NCBI GenBank assembly: GCA_041745395.1
Contig: JBGTIZ010000298.1
Span: 1-18,817 of the forward strand
Origin: Hadersleviella sp041745395
GTDB taxonomy: Bacteria; Chloroflexota; Anaerolineae; Promineifilales; Promineifilaceae
Length of the DNA: 18,817 nt
Reading direction: 5' to 3'
Shown one piece after another: positions 7,149 to 13,064 of the stretch (its first letter is position 1; each line of letters opens with the position of its first letter). The translations under genes were made by a program, and so were the position numbers. The notes below the pieces were generated by a model. That model was not told the origin of the DNA, did not search any database, and saw nothing but the letters and a program-made list of their open reading frames with translations.

Positions 7149-7183
7149 ACTCATCGCTCATCGCTCAGCACTCTTTACTGCTT
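7149..7183. repeat. Five tandem heptamers overlapping the SRPBCC stop codon
   Basis: ACTCATC, GCTCATC, GCTCAGC, ACTCTTT, ACTGCTT. The stop codon (7158-7160) and the last residues of the SRPBCC gene lie inside the run. Confidence 0.65.
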
Positions 7184-7616
7184 TCTGGGTCGCCCATTGG
7201 CGGTAGCCGAACAGAACGTGGAGATTGGGTTTGGAGAAGAGGAAGCGGGTGAGTAATCCCGCCACGCCTGCTCTGTGTTCAAATTCGATGTGTTCTTGAA
7301 CGCGGGTTTGGTGGTCGCTGAGCGGGGTGAAGGTGTGGGTGTGTTGCCAAGAGGCGGCGGGGCCTTTTTCTGGGTCTTGGGTGTCGGTGAAGCCGCGCTC
7401 GCTGACGTTGCTGTGGATCGCTCGCCAGCGCACGGGGAGCGGCCCCAGCCACATGGTAAATTCGGACACGGAGCCTTCGCCCATTGGCTCAACCTTGTGG
7501 AGTTGCACAAAGGTGAGCGGCAGGGCGAGCTTTTTGAGGGCGGATGTGTCGTGATGGAAGGCGGACACGGCCGTGAGCGGCGCGTCTACCGTAAATTCAT
7601 ACTCAAAAACATGCAC
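7158..7616 (-). CDS. SRPBCC (START/Bet v1-like) ligand-binding protein
   Basis: 152 aa, about the standard size of a single SRPBCC domain. It begins with FEYEFTVDAPLTAVSAFHHD, the first strand and helix of this fold, continues with a strand pair around FTMWLGPLPVRW and HTHTFTPLSD, and ends in the long C-terminal helix. The fold makes a hydrophobic cavity for lipids, sterols or polyketides; no catalytic residue can be assigned. The start is GTG at 7616, supported by GGAG seven bases upstream. It lies between an SDR gene and an FAD oxidoreductase, all leftward, so it may bind or shuttle their substrate. The last five residues (K-S-A-E-R) come from the heptamer run and are probably dispensable. 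Confidence 0.8.
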   Translation of the reverse strand: MHVFEYEFTVDAPLTAVSAFHHDTSALKKLALPLTFVQLHKVEPMGEGSVSEFTMWLGPLPVRWRAIHSNVSERGFTDTQDPEKGPAASWQHTHTFTPLSDHQTRVQEHIEFEHRAGVAGLLTRFLFSKPNLHVLFGYRQWATQKAVKSAER

Positions 7617-7641
7617 AAAATTACTCCAGTTGTAGCGAAGC

Positions 7642-7683
7642 TAATCACTTACGGCTTACGGCTTATGGCTAACAGCTTACAGC
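7642..7683. repeat. Six tandem degenerate heptamers between SRPBCC and SDR genes
   Basis: TAATCAC, TTACGGC, TTACGGC, TTATGGC, TAACAGC, TTACAGC. The array nearly fills the 70-nt gap between the two genes and stops four bases before the SDR stop codon. Confidence 0.75.
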
Positions 7684-7686
7684 CTT

Positions 7687-8328
7687 CTAATGCGTCAAAT
7701 CCAACTGCCCTTTATGCCCCGTCTCATACGCTTCCCATATTTTGGTCGCTAGTTTTTCGGGCGACATCGCATCCTTGGGCAGGTTCAGGGGCACATTGTC
7801 CCAAAACTTGGTGGCGACCGCGCCGGGGCGAATGACGCTCACCTTTTTCTTGCGCTGTTCCTTCTTGACCGTCTCGGCCAGCGCGTCCAGCCCCGCTTTG
7901 GCGGCGGCATACGCGGAGAGGCCGGGCAGGCGCAACCGCTCGTGAATCGCGCCTACAAACATGATGTGGGCATCTTCGGCGAGGAGGGGCAGGCTGTGGT
8001 GCAGGGTAAGGTACGCGCCCGTCAGGTTGGCGTTGAGGATGCGTTGCCACGCACTGAGGGGCATATCGGCCACGGACACGGCCGTGATGTCGCCCACACT
8101 GTAAAGCCAGAGGTCAACGTCGTCTATTTCGTAGGCGGCGGCGCGCACGGCCGTTTGTACGGCATACTCGTCGGCCACGTCACTGAGTTCAATAATGGTG
8201 GCGGGTAGGTCAGACACGGCCGTGTCGTCCCGCGCAAAAGCAACCACCTGCCAGCCCTCTTGGGCTAAATAATGAATCATAGCGCGACCAATGTCGCTGT
8301 TGGCACCAAAGATGATTGCTTTACTCAT
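7687..8328 (-). CDS. Short-chain dehydrogenase/reductase (SDR) with altered active site
   Basis: 213 aa, slightly short for a classical SDR. The Rossmann fold is clear: IFGANSDIGRAM (glycine motif, about 7-18), then acidic positions for cofactor, LNANLTGAYL (about 108-117) and YAAAK, the catalytic Tyr/Lys pair (about 155-159). The catalytic serine expected 13 residues before that Tyr is alanine (VGAIHER), and the usual NNAG is YSVGD. So it may be a slow or non-catalytic SDR, or use another proton relay. AAGGA nine bases upstream supports the ATG. It is the first gene of the SDR-SRPBCC-FAD set. Substrate unknown. Confidence 0.88.
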   Translation of the reverse strand: MSKAIIFGANSDIGRAMIHYLAQEGWQVVAFARDDTAVSDLPATIIELSDVADEYAVQTAVRAAAYEIDDVDLWLYSVGDITAVSVADMPLSAWQRILNANLTGAYLTLHHSLPLLAEDAHIMFVGAIHERLRLPGLSAYAAAKAGLDALAETVKKEQRKKKVSVIRPGAVATKFWDNVPLNLPKDAMSPEKLATKIWEAYETGHKGQLDLTH

Positions 8329-8610
8329 GGGAGAGAATCCTTATTTAAATCTTTCAGTTGGTCAGTTGGTTGGTTGGTTGGGTTAACTTTGCCATAGATA
8401 GAGTCAGAGGGTCAATGTTTTGTACGCATTTATTACAATTTGTCCAACTTTTGTCGAGAATGAGTGTTTGACCGACTTACTTTAAGCCTATGTTAAACAG
8501 AATTGGTTCCCACGGCCGTATGTGTTATCTTTCTCACCCTAAATTGGCGACCATACCCGCCTTTTTTCCATACGAACCCAAAAGCAAACCTAAAAATAAC
8601 CGATAAATTT

Positions 8611-8644
8611 TTGACATAATCGCCATTTTTGCGTATAAATGGCG
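8611..8644 (+). promoter_or_regulatory. rpmB promoter with overlapping inverted repeat
   Basis: -35 TTGACA (8611-8616), a 17-nt spacer and -10 TATAAA (8634-8639) give a strong sigma-70-type promoter starting near 8646. An inverted repeat CGCCAT (8621-8626)/ATGGCG (8639-8644) overlaps the spacer and -10, a position where a bound protein would block transcription. The rest of the gap (8329-8610) holds a TTGG-rich repeat near 8357-8381 and a one-mismatch palindrome copy at 8511; no gene was seen. Confidence 0.75.
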
Positions 8645-8702
8645 AGTTGTTTATTTCACGTCCTAATTCCAAGTAAACAAGACCAAATAGAAGGTGGTTG
8701 AA

Positions 8703-8945
8703 ATGTCTCGCAAATGTAAACTAACGGGCAAAGGCCCAATGGCAGGGAACAACGTTCCCTTCTCCCTCAAGAAAACCCGTCGTCGCTTCTTGCCCAACAT
8801 CCAGAGCAAGCGCGTTTATATCCCTGAACTGGATAAGCATGTGCAAATTCGCATGACCACTCGGGCGATGCGCACGATGGACAAGAAAGGTGGTCTGATG
8901 AACTACCTGCGTGATGAAGGGCTGACTTTGAAGGATGTCACTTAG
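8703..8945 (+). CDS. rpmB: Large ribosomal subunit protein bL28
   Basis: 80 aa from the ATG at 8703; AAGG eight bases upstream and homology to the usual MSRKC start exclude the GTG three codons earlier. The sequence is typical of bL28: MSRKCKLTGKGPMAGNNV, a basic segment KKTRRRFLPNIQSKRV, then MTTRAMRTMDKKGGL. Only one cysteine is present, so it is the zinc-free type. bL28 binds 23S rRNA near the E site. The gene is alone: own strong promoter and a terminator 40 nt after the stop codon. It carries no copy of the CACGGCCGTG motif, consistent with tight protein constraint. Confidence 0.97.
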   Translation: MSRKCKLTGKGPMAGNNVPFSLKKTRRRFLPNIQSKRVYIPELDKHVQIRMTTRAMRTMDKKGGLMNYLRDEGLTLKDVT

Positions 8946-8968
8946 ACAGTAAAGTTAGTCAGCAGTAA

Positions 8969-8996
8969 CAGTGAAAAGTAAAAAGTGAGAAGCGTG
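8969..8996. repeat. Heptamer run leading into the rpmB terminator
   Basis: CAGTGAA, AAGTAAA, AAGTGAG, AAGCGTG. The last two units supply the left arm of the terminator stem. Confidence 0.65.
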
Positions 8997-9018
8997 CTTA
9001 GGCCGCTTCTCTTTTTTT
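8987..9018 (+). terminator. rpmB terminator
   Basis: GAGAAGCG (8987-8994) pairs perfectly with CGCTTCTC (9004-9011) and seven T follow. A palindrome copy (9042-9051) and the next gene's leader lie beyond it. Confidence 0.9.
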
Positions 9019-9126
9019 GTTTGGGGAGTCTGCAACGGACACACGGCCGTGTGCGTATTGTTTTCTATGTTATCATGGTTATCATGAGAGCAAACATATC
9101 GTTGCCCCTCATTGGAGCGTCTGCAC

Positions 9127-9738
9127 ATGTCTGACCAAGACGAAATTCACATCGTTATTCTTAACGAAAAAGAAGAGCCTTCCAAGCCAGCTTCGTCGCC
9201 CCCTGCCTCGCAAACGAGTTTGGTTCCTGCCGCCAAAACTGACACCGCCCCAGAATCAAATGAGTTGTTGAGCAAGGCGGGTAAAATTGCGCAGGCGGTG
9301 GGCACGGCCGTGTTCACCGCCGCCAGCAAAGCCACAACCCGCGCTTGGCACAGCGAAACGCGCCGCAAACTGTGGGAAAGCGAGCAGAGAAAAGAGCTAT
9401 CCACCAAGCTAGGAACCCAAGCCCACATCGCCGCCGAGGCGACCAAAACCAAGAGTAAAGAAATCCTAGACGAAACGGTTGACCGCGTGGTCAAGCAACG
9501 AGTCGCGGCCGAAAAAGAGAAGCTGAAAACAAAAGTAAAAGAGACGGATTGGAAGGCAGTCGCCCAGCAGGGCGCGTCCACAGGGCTAAAAGGGCTGAGC
9601 GCAGGCTTAGCCATGCTCTCCACCAAACTGCTGAATCAATCTGAGGCTCAGAATCAGCACGAAAAGCCGACTGCTGCACCCGCCAAAGCAGATGAGTCTC
9701 CCCGAACTGACTCAAACCAACCTAATTCCAATAGTTAA
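9127..9738 (+). CDS. Ala/Lys-rich soluble helical protein of unknown function
   Basis: 203 aa from the ATG at 9127 (GGAG nine bases upstream); a TTG codon 15 nt earlier is less likely. Not recognised. No signal peptide or membrane helix. The N-terminus (1-50) and C-terminus (about 175-203) are Pro/Ser/Asn-rich and probably disordered. The centre (about 50-165) is a long charged amphipathic region rich in Ala, Lys and Glu, for example KEKLKTKVKETDWKAVAQQG, likely helical bundle or coiled coil. Direct repeats TTATCATG at 9070-9086 may include its -10 region. It is flanked by terminators on both sides, so it is a single-gene unit. A nucleoid- or stress-related role is conceivable but not shown. 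Confidence 0.75.
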   Translation: MSDQDEIHIVILNEKEEPSKPASSPPASQTSLVPAAKTDTAPESNELLSKAGKIAQAVGTAVFTAASKATTRAWHSETRRKLWESEQRKELSTKLGTQAHIAAEATKTKSKEILDETVDRVVKQRVAAEKEKLKTKVKETDWKAVAQQGASTGLKGLSAGLAMLSTKLLNQSEAQNQHEKPTAAPAKADESPRTDSNQPNSNS

Positions 9739-9782
9739 CAGAGACAATCCAAACTGAGAATTGCCCACAGTTAGCCAGTCAA

Positions 9783-9824
9783 CCTAGCCATGTGCTTCAT
9801 ATGCACAAACGGCTGGGTTTTTTT
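9783..9824 (+). terminator. Terminator after the Ala/Lys-rich protein
   Basis: CCTAGCC (9783-9789) pairs with GGCTGGG (9811-9817, one G-U pair), an inner stem TGTGC/GCACA continues it, and seven T follow (9818-9824). Confidence 0.88.
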
Positions 9825-9856
9825 GTGCCTATAAACAACAAAGAAAGAGGTTTATG

Positions 9857-10615
9857 ATGTGGAAGAAAATTTTACTCGGCCTATTAGGGATTGTGCTCTT
9901 ACTGGTGGTGGGTGGCGGCGTCGGTCTGGTTATTTATTCTAGTACAGGGACAGCCTCACCCACGGCCGTGGCCCTCACCACCCTCGAGTCAGACGCGCAA
10001 GTGACGGTTACAGAAGATGATTGGCTCATTTTTACCCCCAACGACCGCACCCCTACGACAGGCTTTATCTTTTACCCTGGCGGTCTGGTAGACCCTCGCG
10101 CCTATGCTCCTTTGGCGCGGGACATCGCCGCTGAGGGGTACGTGGCGATTATCGTGCCGATGCCGCTCAATTTGGCCGTGTTTAACCTGAATGCGGCTAA
10201 TCGTGTTATCGCTGATGCGCGTTTTGCGACTGTTTCGACGTGGGCGATTGGTGGTCATTCGCTGGGCGGGTCGATGGCTTCAGCCTATGTAGACGGCTCG
10301 CCGGGGGAAATGGCGGGGCTGGTGCTGTGGGCGTCTTATCCAGCTAACAGCAATGATTTATCGGGGCAAGAAACACTCACGGCCGTGTCCATTTTTGGCA
10401 CACGCGACGGCCTGATAGATGTCAGCGTAATTGACGACTCCCGCGCCCTGCTTCCCCCCGACACCGTATTTGTGCCCATCGAAGGCGGCAATCATGCTCA
10501 ATTTGGCTGGTACGGGCCGCAGGATGGCGATTTGCTCGCGATGATTGCGCCTGAGGCACAACAGGCTATAACGGTCGAAGCGACGGTCGCCTTGCTGGCC
10601 TCATTGGCCGAGTAA
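9857..10615 (+). CDS. Membrane-anchored alpha/beta hydrolase (abhydrolase_5-like)
   Basis: 252 aa from the second of two adjacent ATGs; AAGAGG lies six bases before it and only three before the first (9854). An N-terminal helix (about 5-28) acts as signal anchor. The catalytic domain follows: GFIFYPGGLVDPRAYAPLA (strand and oxyanion loop), the nucleophile elbow GGHSLGG with Ser135, GTRDGL with Asp184 and GGNHAQFG with His213, a complete Ser-Asp-His triad in family order. The domain probably faces outside and hydrolyses an ester or similar bond; the substrate cannot be told. It begins 33 nt after a terminator, leaving little room for a promoter except TATAAA at 9830, so part of its expression may be read-through. 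Confidence 0.88.
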   Translation: MWKKILLGLLGIVLLLVVGGGVGLVIYSSTGTASPTAVALTTLESDAQVTVTEDDWLIFTPNDRTPTTGFIFYPGGLVDPRAYAPLARDIAAEGYVAIIVPMPLNLAVFNLNAANRVIADARFATVSTWAIGGHSLGGSMASAYVDGSPGEMAGLVLWASYPANSNDLSGQETLTAVSIFGTRDGLIDVSVIDDSRALLPPDTVFVPIEGGNHAQFGWYGPQDGDLLAMIAPEAQQAITVEATVALLASLAE

Positions 10616-10626
10616 GCGAGCATAAA

Positions 10627-10734
10627 CGTGAGGTTTGCAACAGTGTCATGTTTCACGTGTCATGGGTCACGTGGTTTTTCTCTGTAGGTGGCCTGTCTAG
10701 CCCATACAGTCACTAATTGAAGCTATAAATTCCC
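10627..10734 (-). repeat. 108-bp dispersed repeat, copy 2 (inverted)
   Basis: Reverse-complement partner of 4082-4189, with 88 of 108 positions identical and no gaps. It begins 11 nt after the hydrolase stop codon, where similarity ends sharply. The heptamer core (CATGACA, CGTGAAA, CATGACA on the minus strand) is the best-kept part. Confidence 0.85.
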
Positions 10735-10772
10735 GAAGAGCCATAAACGCTTACTGCGCTGGCTGTAAAAAC

Positions 10773-10801
10773 AAAAAGCTCCCCTCATTGGGGAGCTTTT
10801 T
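10773..10801. terminator. Bidirectional terminator
   Basis: AAAAAGCTCCCC (10773-10784) and GGGGAGCTTTTT (10790-10801) form a perfect 12-bp stem with loop TCATT. Both strands end in T5. It separates the rightward hydrolase unit from the leftward 49-aa gene. Confidence 0.92.
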
Positions 10802-10866
10802 ATAGTTAAAGGATTAAAGCTGTCAGTGCATCTCAAAAATCTGGCTATGCAAGCCAGTACGTGGTC

Positions 10867-11016
10867 TTAATTTCGGCGTTGCTGTGCCTGCACGTACGCT
10901 TTTTGAGCGGCTTTTTCATTCTCTTCTTGACGCTGTCGTACTTGTTGGAGCAAGTAATAGAAAGCGGGAGCGGTAAGGGTGACTAAAAGCATACTGCCGA
11001 AGGCTACATTTAACAT
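10867..11016 (-). CDS. 49-aa single-pass membrane protein
   Basis: A short gene that length filters would miss. ATG at 11016 is preceded by AAGAGG six bases upstream. The protein starts MLNVAFGSMLLVTLTAPAFY, one hydrophobic helix (about 3-24), then becomes very polar: QQVRQRQEENEKAAQKAYV and ends QAQQRRN. The stop codon is followed after about 65 nt by the bidirectional terminator. Good ribosome site, ordered composition and terminator together support a real gene. Family unknown; it looks like the short membrane-helix plus coiled-coil proteins that adjust membrane complexes. No clear promoter, although TTGACT lies upstream near 11069. Confidence 0.7.
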   Translation of the reverse strand: MLNVAFGSMLLVTLTAPAFYYLLQQVRQRQEENEKAAQKAYVQAQQRRN

Positions 11017-11166
11017 CTTAAACCTCTTGTTTGTTTTACCCGTATGGGTTTGGTAATACCACAGAAGTCAACGTACAGGTCATAGGATGTCATAAAACGG
11101 GGCAAAATGCAATGGTTCTAACACACAATGCTCGGTTTCAATCTTAAAGTTAACGTTGTTACGTGC

Positions 11167-11196
11167 TTGACAAATAATTTCAACTTCGATTATAAT
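11167..11196 (+). promoter_or_regulatory. tetR-family gene promoter
   Basis: -35 TTGACA (11167-11172), an 18-nt spacer and a perfect -10 TATAAT (11191-11196). The predicted start is near 11203, inside the operator, giving a leader of about 50 nt. Confidence 0.8.
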
Positions 11197-11212
11197 CCGA
11201 ACACTGTTTGGA
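11196..11212. promoter_or_regulatory. Operator O1, at the regulator's own promoter
   Basis: TCCGAACACTGTTTGGA, a 17-bp palindrome with one mismatched pair and the same core as O2 (CCGAACA-N-TGTTYGG). It covers the end of the -10 box and the start site, as expected for self-repression. Confidence 0.7.
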
Positions 11213-11253
11213 AAACGATTTGCGTTCTGACTAACGATAGCTCCAAGGTCAAC

Positions 11254-11865
11254 ATGCTAACCCCCCGCGAAAAACGCCACCAACGAACTCGAGACGCCAT
11301 TTTGCAGGCGGCACGGGAAATTATTATGCAAAAAGGGCCTGATAAGCTGTCGATGCGCGCTTTGGCGCGGCGGATTGATTATAGTCCGGCAGGGCTGTAT
11401 GAATATTTTGGCAGTAAAGAAGAGATTATCACGGCCGTGTGTGGGCAAGGACACGGCCGTTTGTACGCCGCCATGGCGCATGTTGATAAAGCCCTCCCTG
11501 CCCGAGAATATCTCGTGGAAATTGGTCTGGCTTATATTCAGTTTGCGGTGTCCAATCCCGACTATTTTTTGCTAATGTTCACCCAAATGACTAGTGAAGC
11601 CACCGAAGAAGACATGCAAATGCTGGTATCGGAACAATCTTCGTTTTCTATTTTGCTCACGGCCGTGGAACGGCTCGTAGCTGAAGGGCTGGTGGTGACA
11701 AACGAGACGTACAGCGTGCTAAGCGTGGCCTACAGTGCTTGGGCCATGGTACACGGCATAGCGATGCTCCGCGTGACCTTTTTGCGCGACGTGGAACTGG
11801 TCAATTTTACCGTAGCTGACCGAGAGACTTTACGCGCTTTTGGGCTAGGGTTAGGGCAACTATAA
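11254..11865 (+). CDS. TetR/AcrR-family transcriptional regulator
   Basis: 203 aa from the ATG at 11254; AAGG five bases upstream and the position of the helix-turn-helix exclude a 42-codon in-frame extension that would read through the promoter and operator. The N-terminal domain is classical: TRDAILQAAREIIMQKGPDKLSMRALARR, then IDYSPAGLYEYFGSKEEIITAV (about 30-62) with the TetR recognition helix. The C-terminal part (about 70-203) is all-helical and probably binds a ligand (WHG-like, with AWAMVHGIAML). Matching operators lie at its own promoter and before the next gene, so it likely represses both. Ligand unknown, perhaps a hydrophobic compound. Confidence 0.93.
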   Translation: MLTPREKRHQRTRDAILQAAREIIMQKGPDKLSMRALARRIDYSPAGLYEYFGSKEEIITAVCGQGHGRLYAAMAHVDKALPAREYLVEIGLAYIQFAVSNPDYFLLMFTQMTSEATEEDMQMLVSEQSSFSILLTAVERLVAEGLVVTNETYSVLSVAYSAWAMVHGIAMLRVTFLRDVELVNFTVADRETLRAFGLGLGQL

Positions 11866-11892
11866 GTTAGTTGTCTATTTTTTTTGCTGGCT

Positions 11893-11909
11893 ACCGAACA
11901 ATGTTCGGT
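11893..11909. promoter_or_regulatory. Operator O2, before the membrane-protein gene
   Basis: ACCGAACA-A-TGTTCGGT is a perfect 17-bp palindrome in the 90-nt gap between the regulator and the membrane protein. It lies between a possible -35 TTGCTG (11884-11889) and a -10-like TTTATC (11909-11914), that is, within a promoter spacer. Confidence 0.75.
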
Positions 11910-11955
11910 TTATCTGTGGGACAAATTTTACCCCAGACCATAGGAGAATTTAAGC

Positions 11956-12918
11956 ATGAGTACCATCACTTTACCGACCGCTTTGTCCGCCCGCACGGCC
12001 GTGCGCACGCTCTGGGAAACCAACCGTCCGCTCGCTTTGTCCGCCTTCTTTTCCGTGGCGCTACTCGCCTTCACCCTGCTGGGGTTGCTGGTCGATCCCC
12101 GCACTTTAGTAGGAGAGCCACTGTGGCTGAAGCCCACCAAGTTTGCTATTTCATCTATTTTTTACTCCGTGACTGTTTTGTGGTTGATTAGCCATATCGA
12201 AGGCCACGGCCGTGCGATTCGCGCCGTTTCTTGGGTCACGGCCGTGGCTCTGTTTGTCGAACTCGTCCTCATCGCCTTCCAAGCCGTGCGCGGCGTGCGG
12301 AGCCATTTTAATACCGTTACCCTGCTCGACGGAGCAATTTTCTCCACGATGGGCACAATGATTATGTTGCTGTGGCTCGCTTCATTAGTCGCCCTCCTCT
12401 TGCTTATCCGCCAACCATTTGCCAACCCCGCGTGGGGGCTGTCGCTCAAGTTGGCTTTGGCGATTGGCGTTTTGGGGGCGGGGCTGGGCTGGCTAATGAC
12501 CATGCCCACGGGGGCACAGCTTGCCCATGCCCAAAACACGGGCGAGATGCCGCAGGCGGGGGCGCACACGGTCGGGCTAGCCGATGGCGAAGGGGGCAAG
12601 TTGCCGGTAGTGGGTTGGAATACAGAAGCGGGGGATTTGCGAGTTGGGCATTTTATCGGGATGCACGCCATGCAGGTTTTGCCCTTGTTAGGCGCGTTTA
12701 TTGTGGCGCAAAATGCGGCTCTGAGTCAGCGTAAACAGAAGCAGTTGGTGTGGATTGCAGGAGCGGGTTATCTAGGCGTGGTGGTTTTGGTGACGTGGCA
12801 GGCGTTGCAAGGGGAGGCGTTGGTTGCGCCGAGTGTGATGACGTTGCTGGCGTGGGGGGTATTGCTCACGGCCGTGTTTTGGACCGCCGCCGCCGTCGTG
12901 CGCCCCCGCCAATCATGA
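11956..12918 (+). CDS. Polytopic membrane protein of unknown function, TetR-controlled
   Basis: 320 aa with about eight predicted membrane helices (near 25-46, 58-80, 90-110, 124-150, 160-182, 225-250, 265-285, 292-314). AGGAG nine bases upstream fixes the start. Distinctive conserved-looking parts: LWLKPTKFAISSIFYSV (about 56-72), VRGVRSHFN, and a His-rich membrane segment GDLRVGHFIGMHAMQVLPL (about 231-249) after a loop rich in Gly. The paired His and the Lys/Phe motif could bind heme or a metal, but this is a guess. Similar proteins occur in several bacterial phyla to my recollection, without known function. An operator for the adjacent TetR lies 47 nt upstream. Four copies of the CACGGCCGTG motif are inside, the most of any gene here. 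Confidence 0.85.
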   Translation: MSTITLPTALSARTAVRTLWETNRPLALSAFFSVALLAFTLLGLLVDPRTLVGEPLWLKPTKFAISSIFYSVTVLWLISHIEGHGRAIRAVSWVTAVALFVELVLIAFQAVRGVRSHFNTVTLLDGAIFSTMGTMIMLLWLASLVALLLLIRQPFANPAWGLSLKLALAIGVLGAGLGWLMTMPTGAQLAHAQNTGEMPQAGAHTVGLADGEGGKLPVVGWNTEAGDLRVGHFIGMHAMQVLPLLGAFIVAQNAALSQRKQKQLVWIAGAGYLGVVVLVTWQALQGEALVAPSVMTLLAWGVLLTAVFWTAAAVVRPRQS

Positions 12919-12979
12919 CGGCACTCAGGTACAGACCTGACAGGCTTTTATGGCAAGTTAAGAAATCAATCAGGTAAAC

Positions 12980-13060
12980 GAGTGAACAGTGAAAGGTAAG
13001 AGGTAAAAAGTGGCTGGGCAACCAGTCGCCCCCTTCTTACTTTTCACTTCTTAGTTTTTG
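12980..13060. terminator. Heptamer-built hairpin between convergent genes
   Basis: Left units GAGTGAA, CAGTGAA, AGGTAAG, AGGTAAA; right units CTTCTTA, CTTTTCA, CTTCTTA, GTTTTTG. Arms 12988-13003 and 13031-13048 pair with few mismatches, and an inner CTGG-GCAA-CCAG hairpin carries a GNRA-type loop. It sits exactly between two convergent stop codons (12918 and 13065) and probably ends both. Confidence 0.65.
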
Positions 13061-13064
13061 CGCC

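Noticed and set aside
5507..7150. Longer start of the FAD oxidoreductase (32 more residues)
   Set aside because: The extension is encoded by heptamer repeats and would put a hydrophobic stretch before the dinucleotide-binding fold.
11128..11253. Longer start of the TetR regulator (42 more residues)
   Set aside because: It would translate through the promoter and operator; the ATG at 11254 has AAGG correctly spaced and the normal TetR start.
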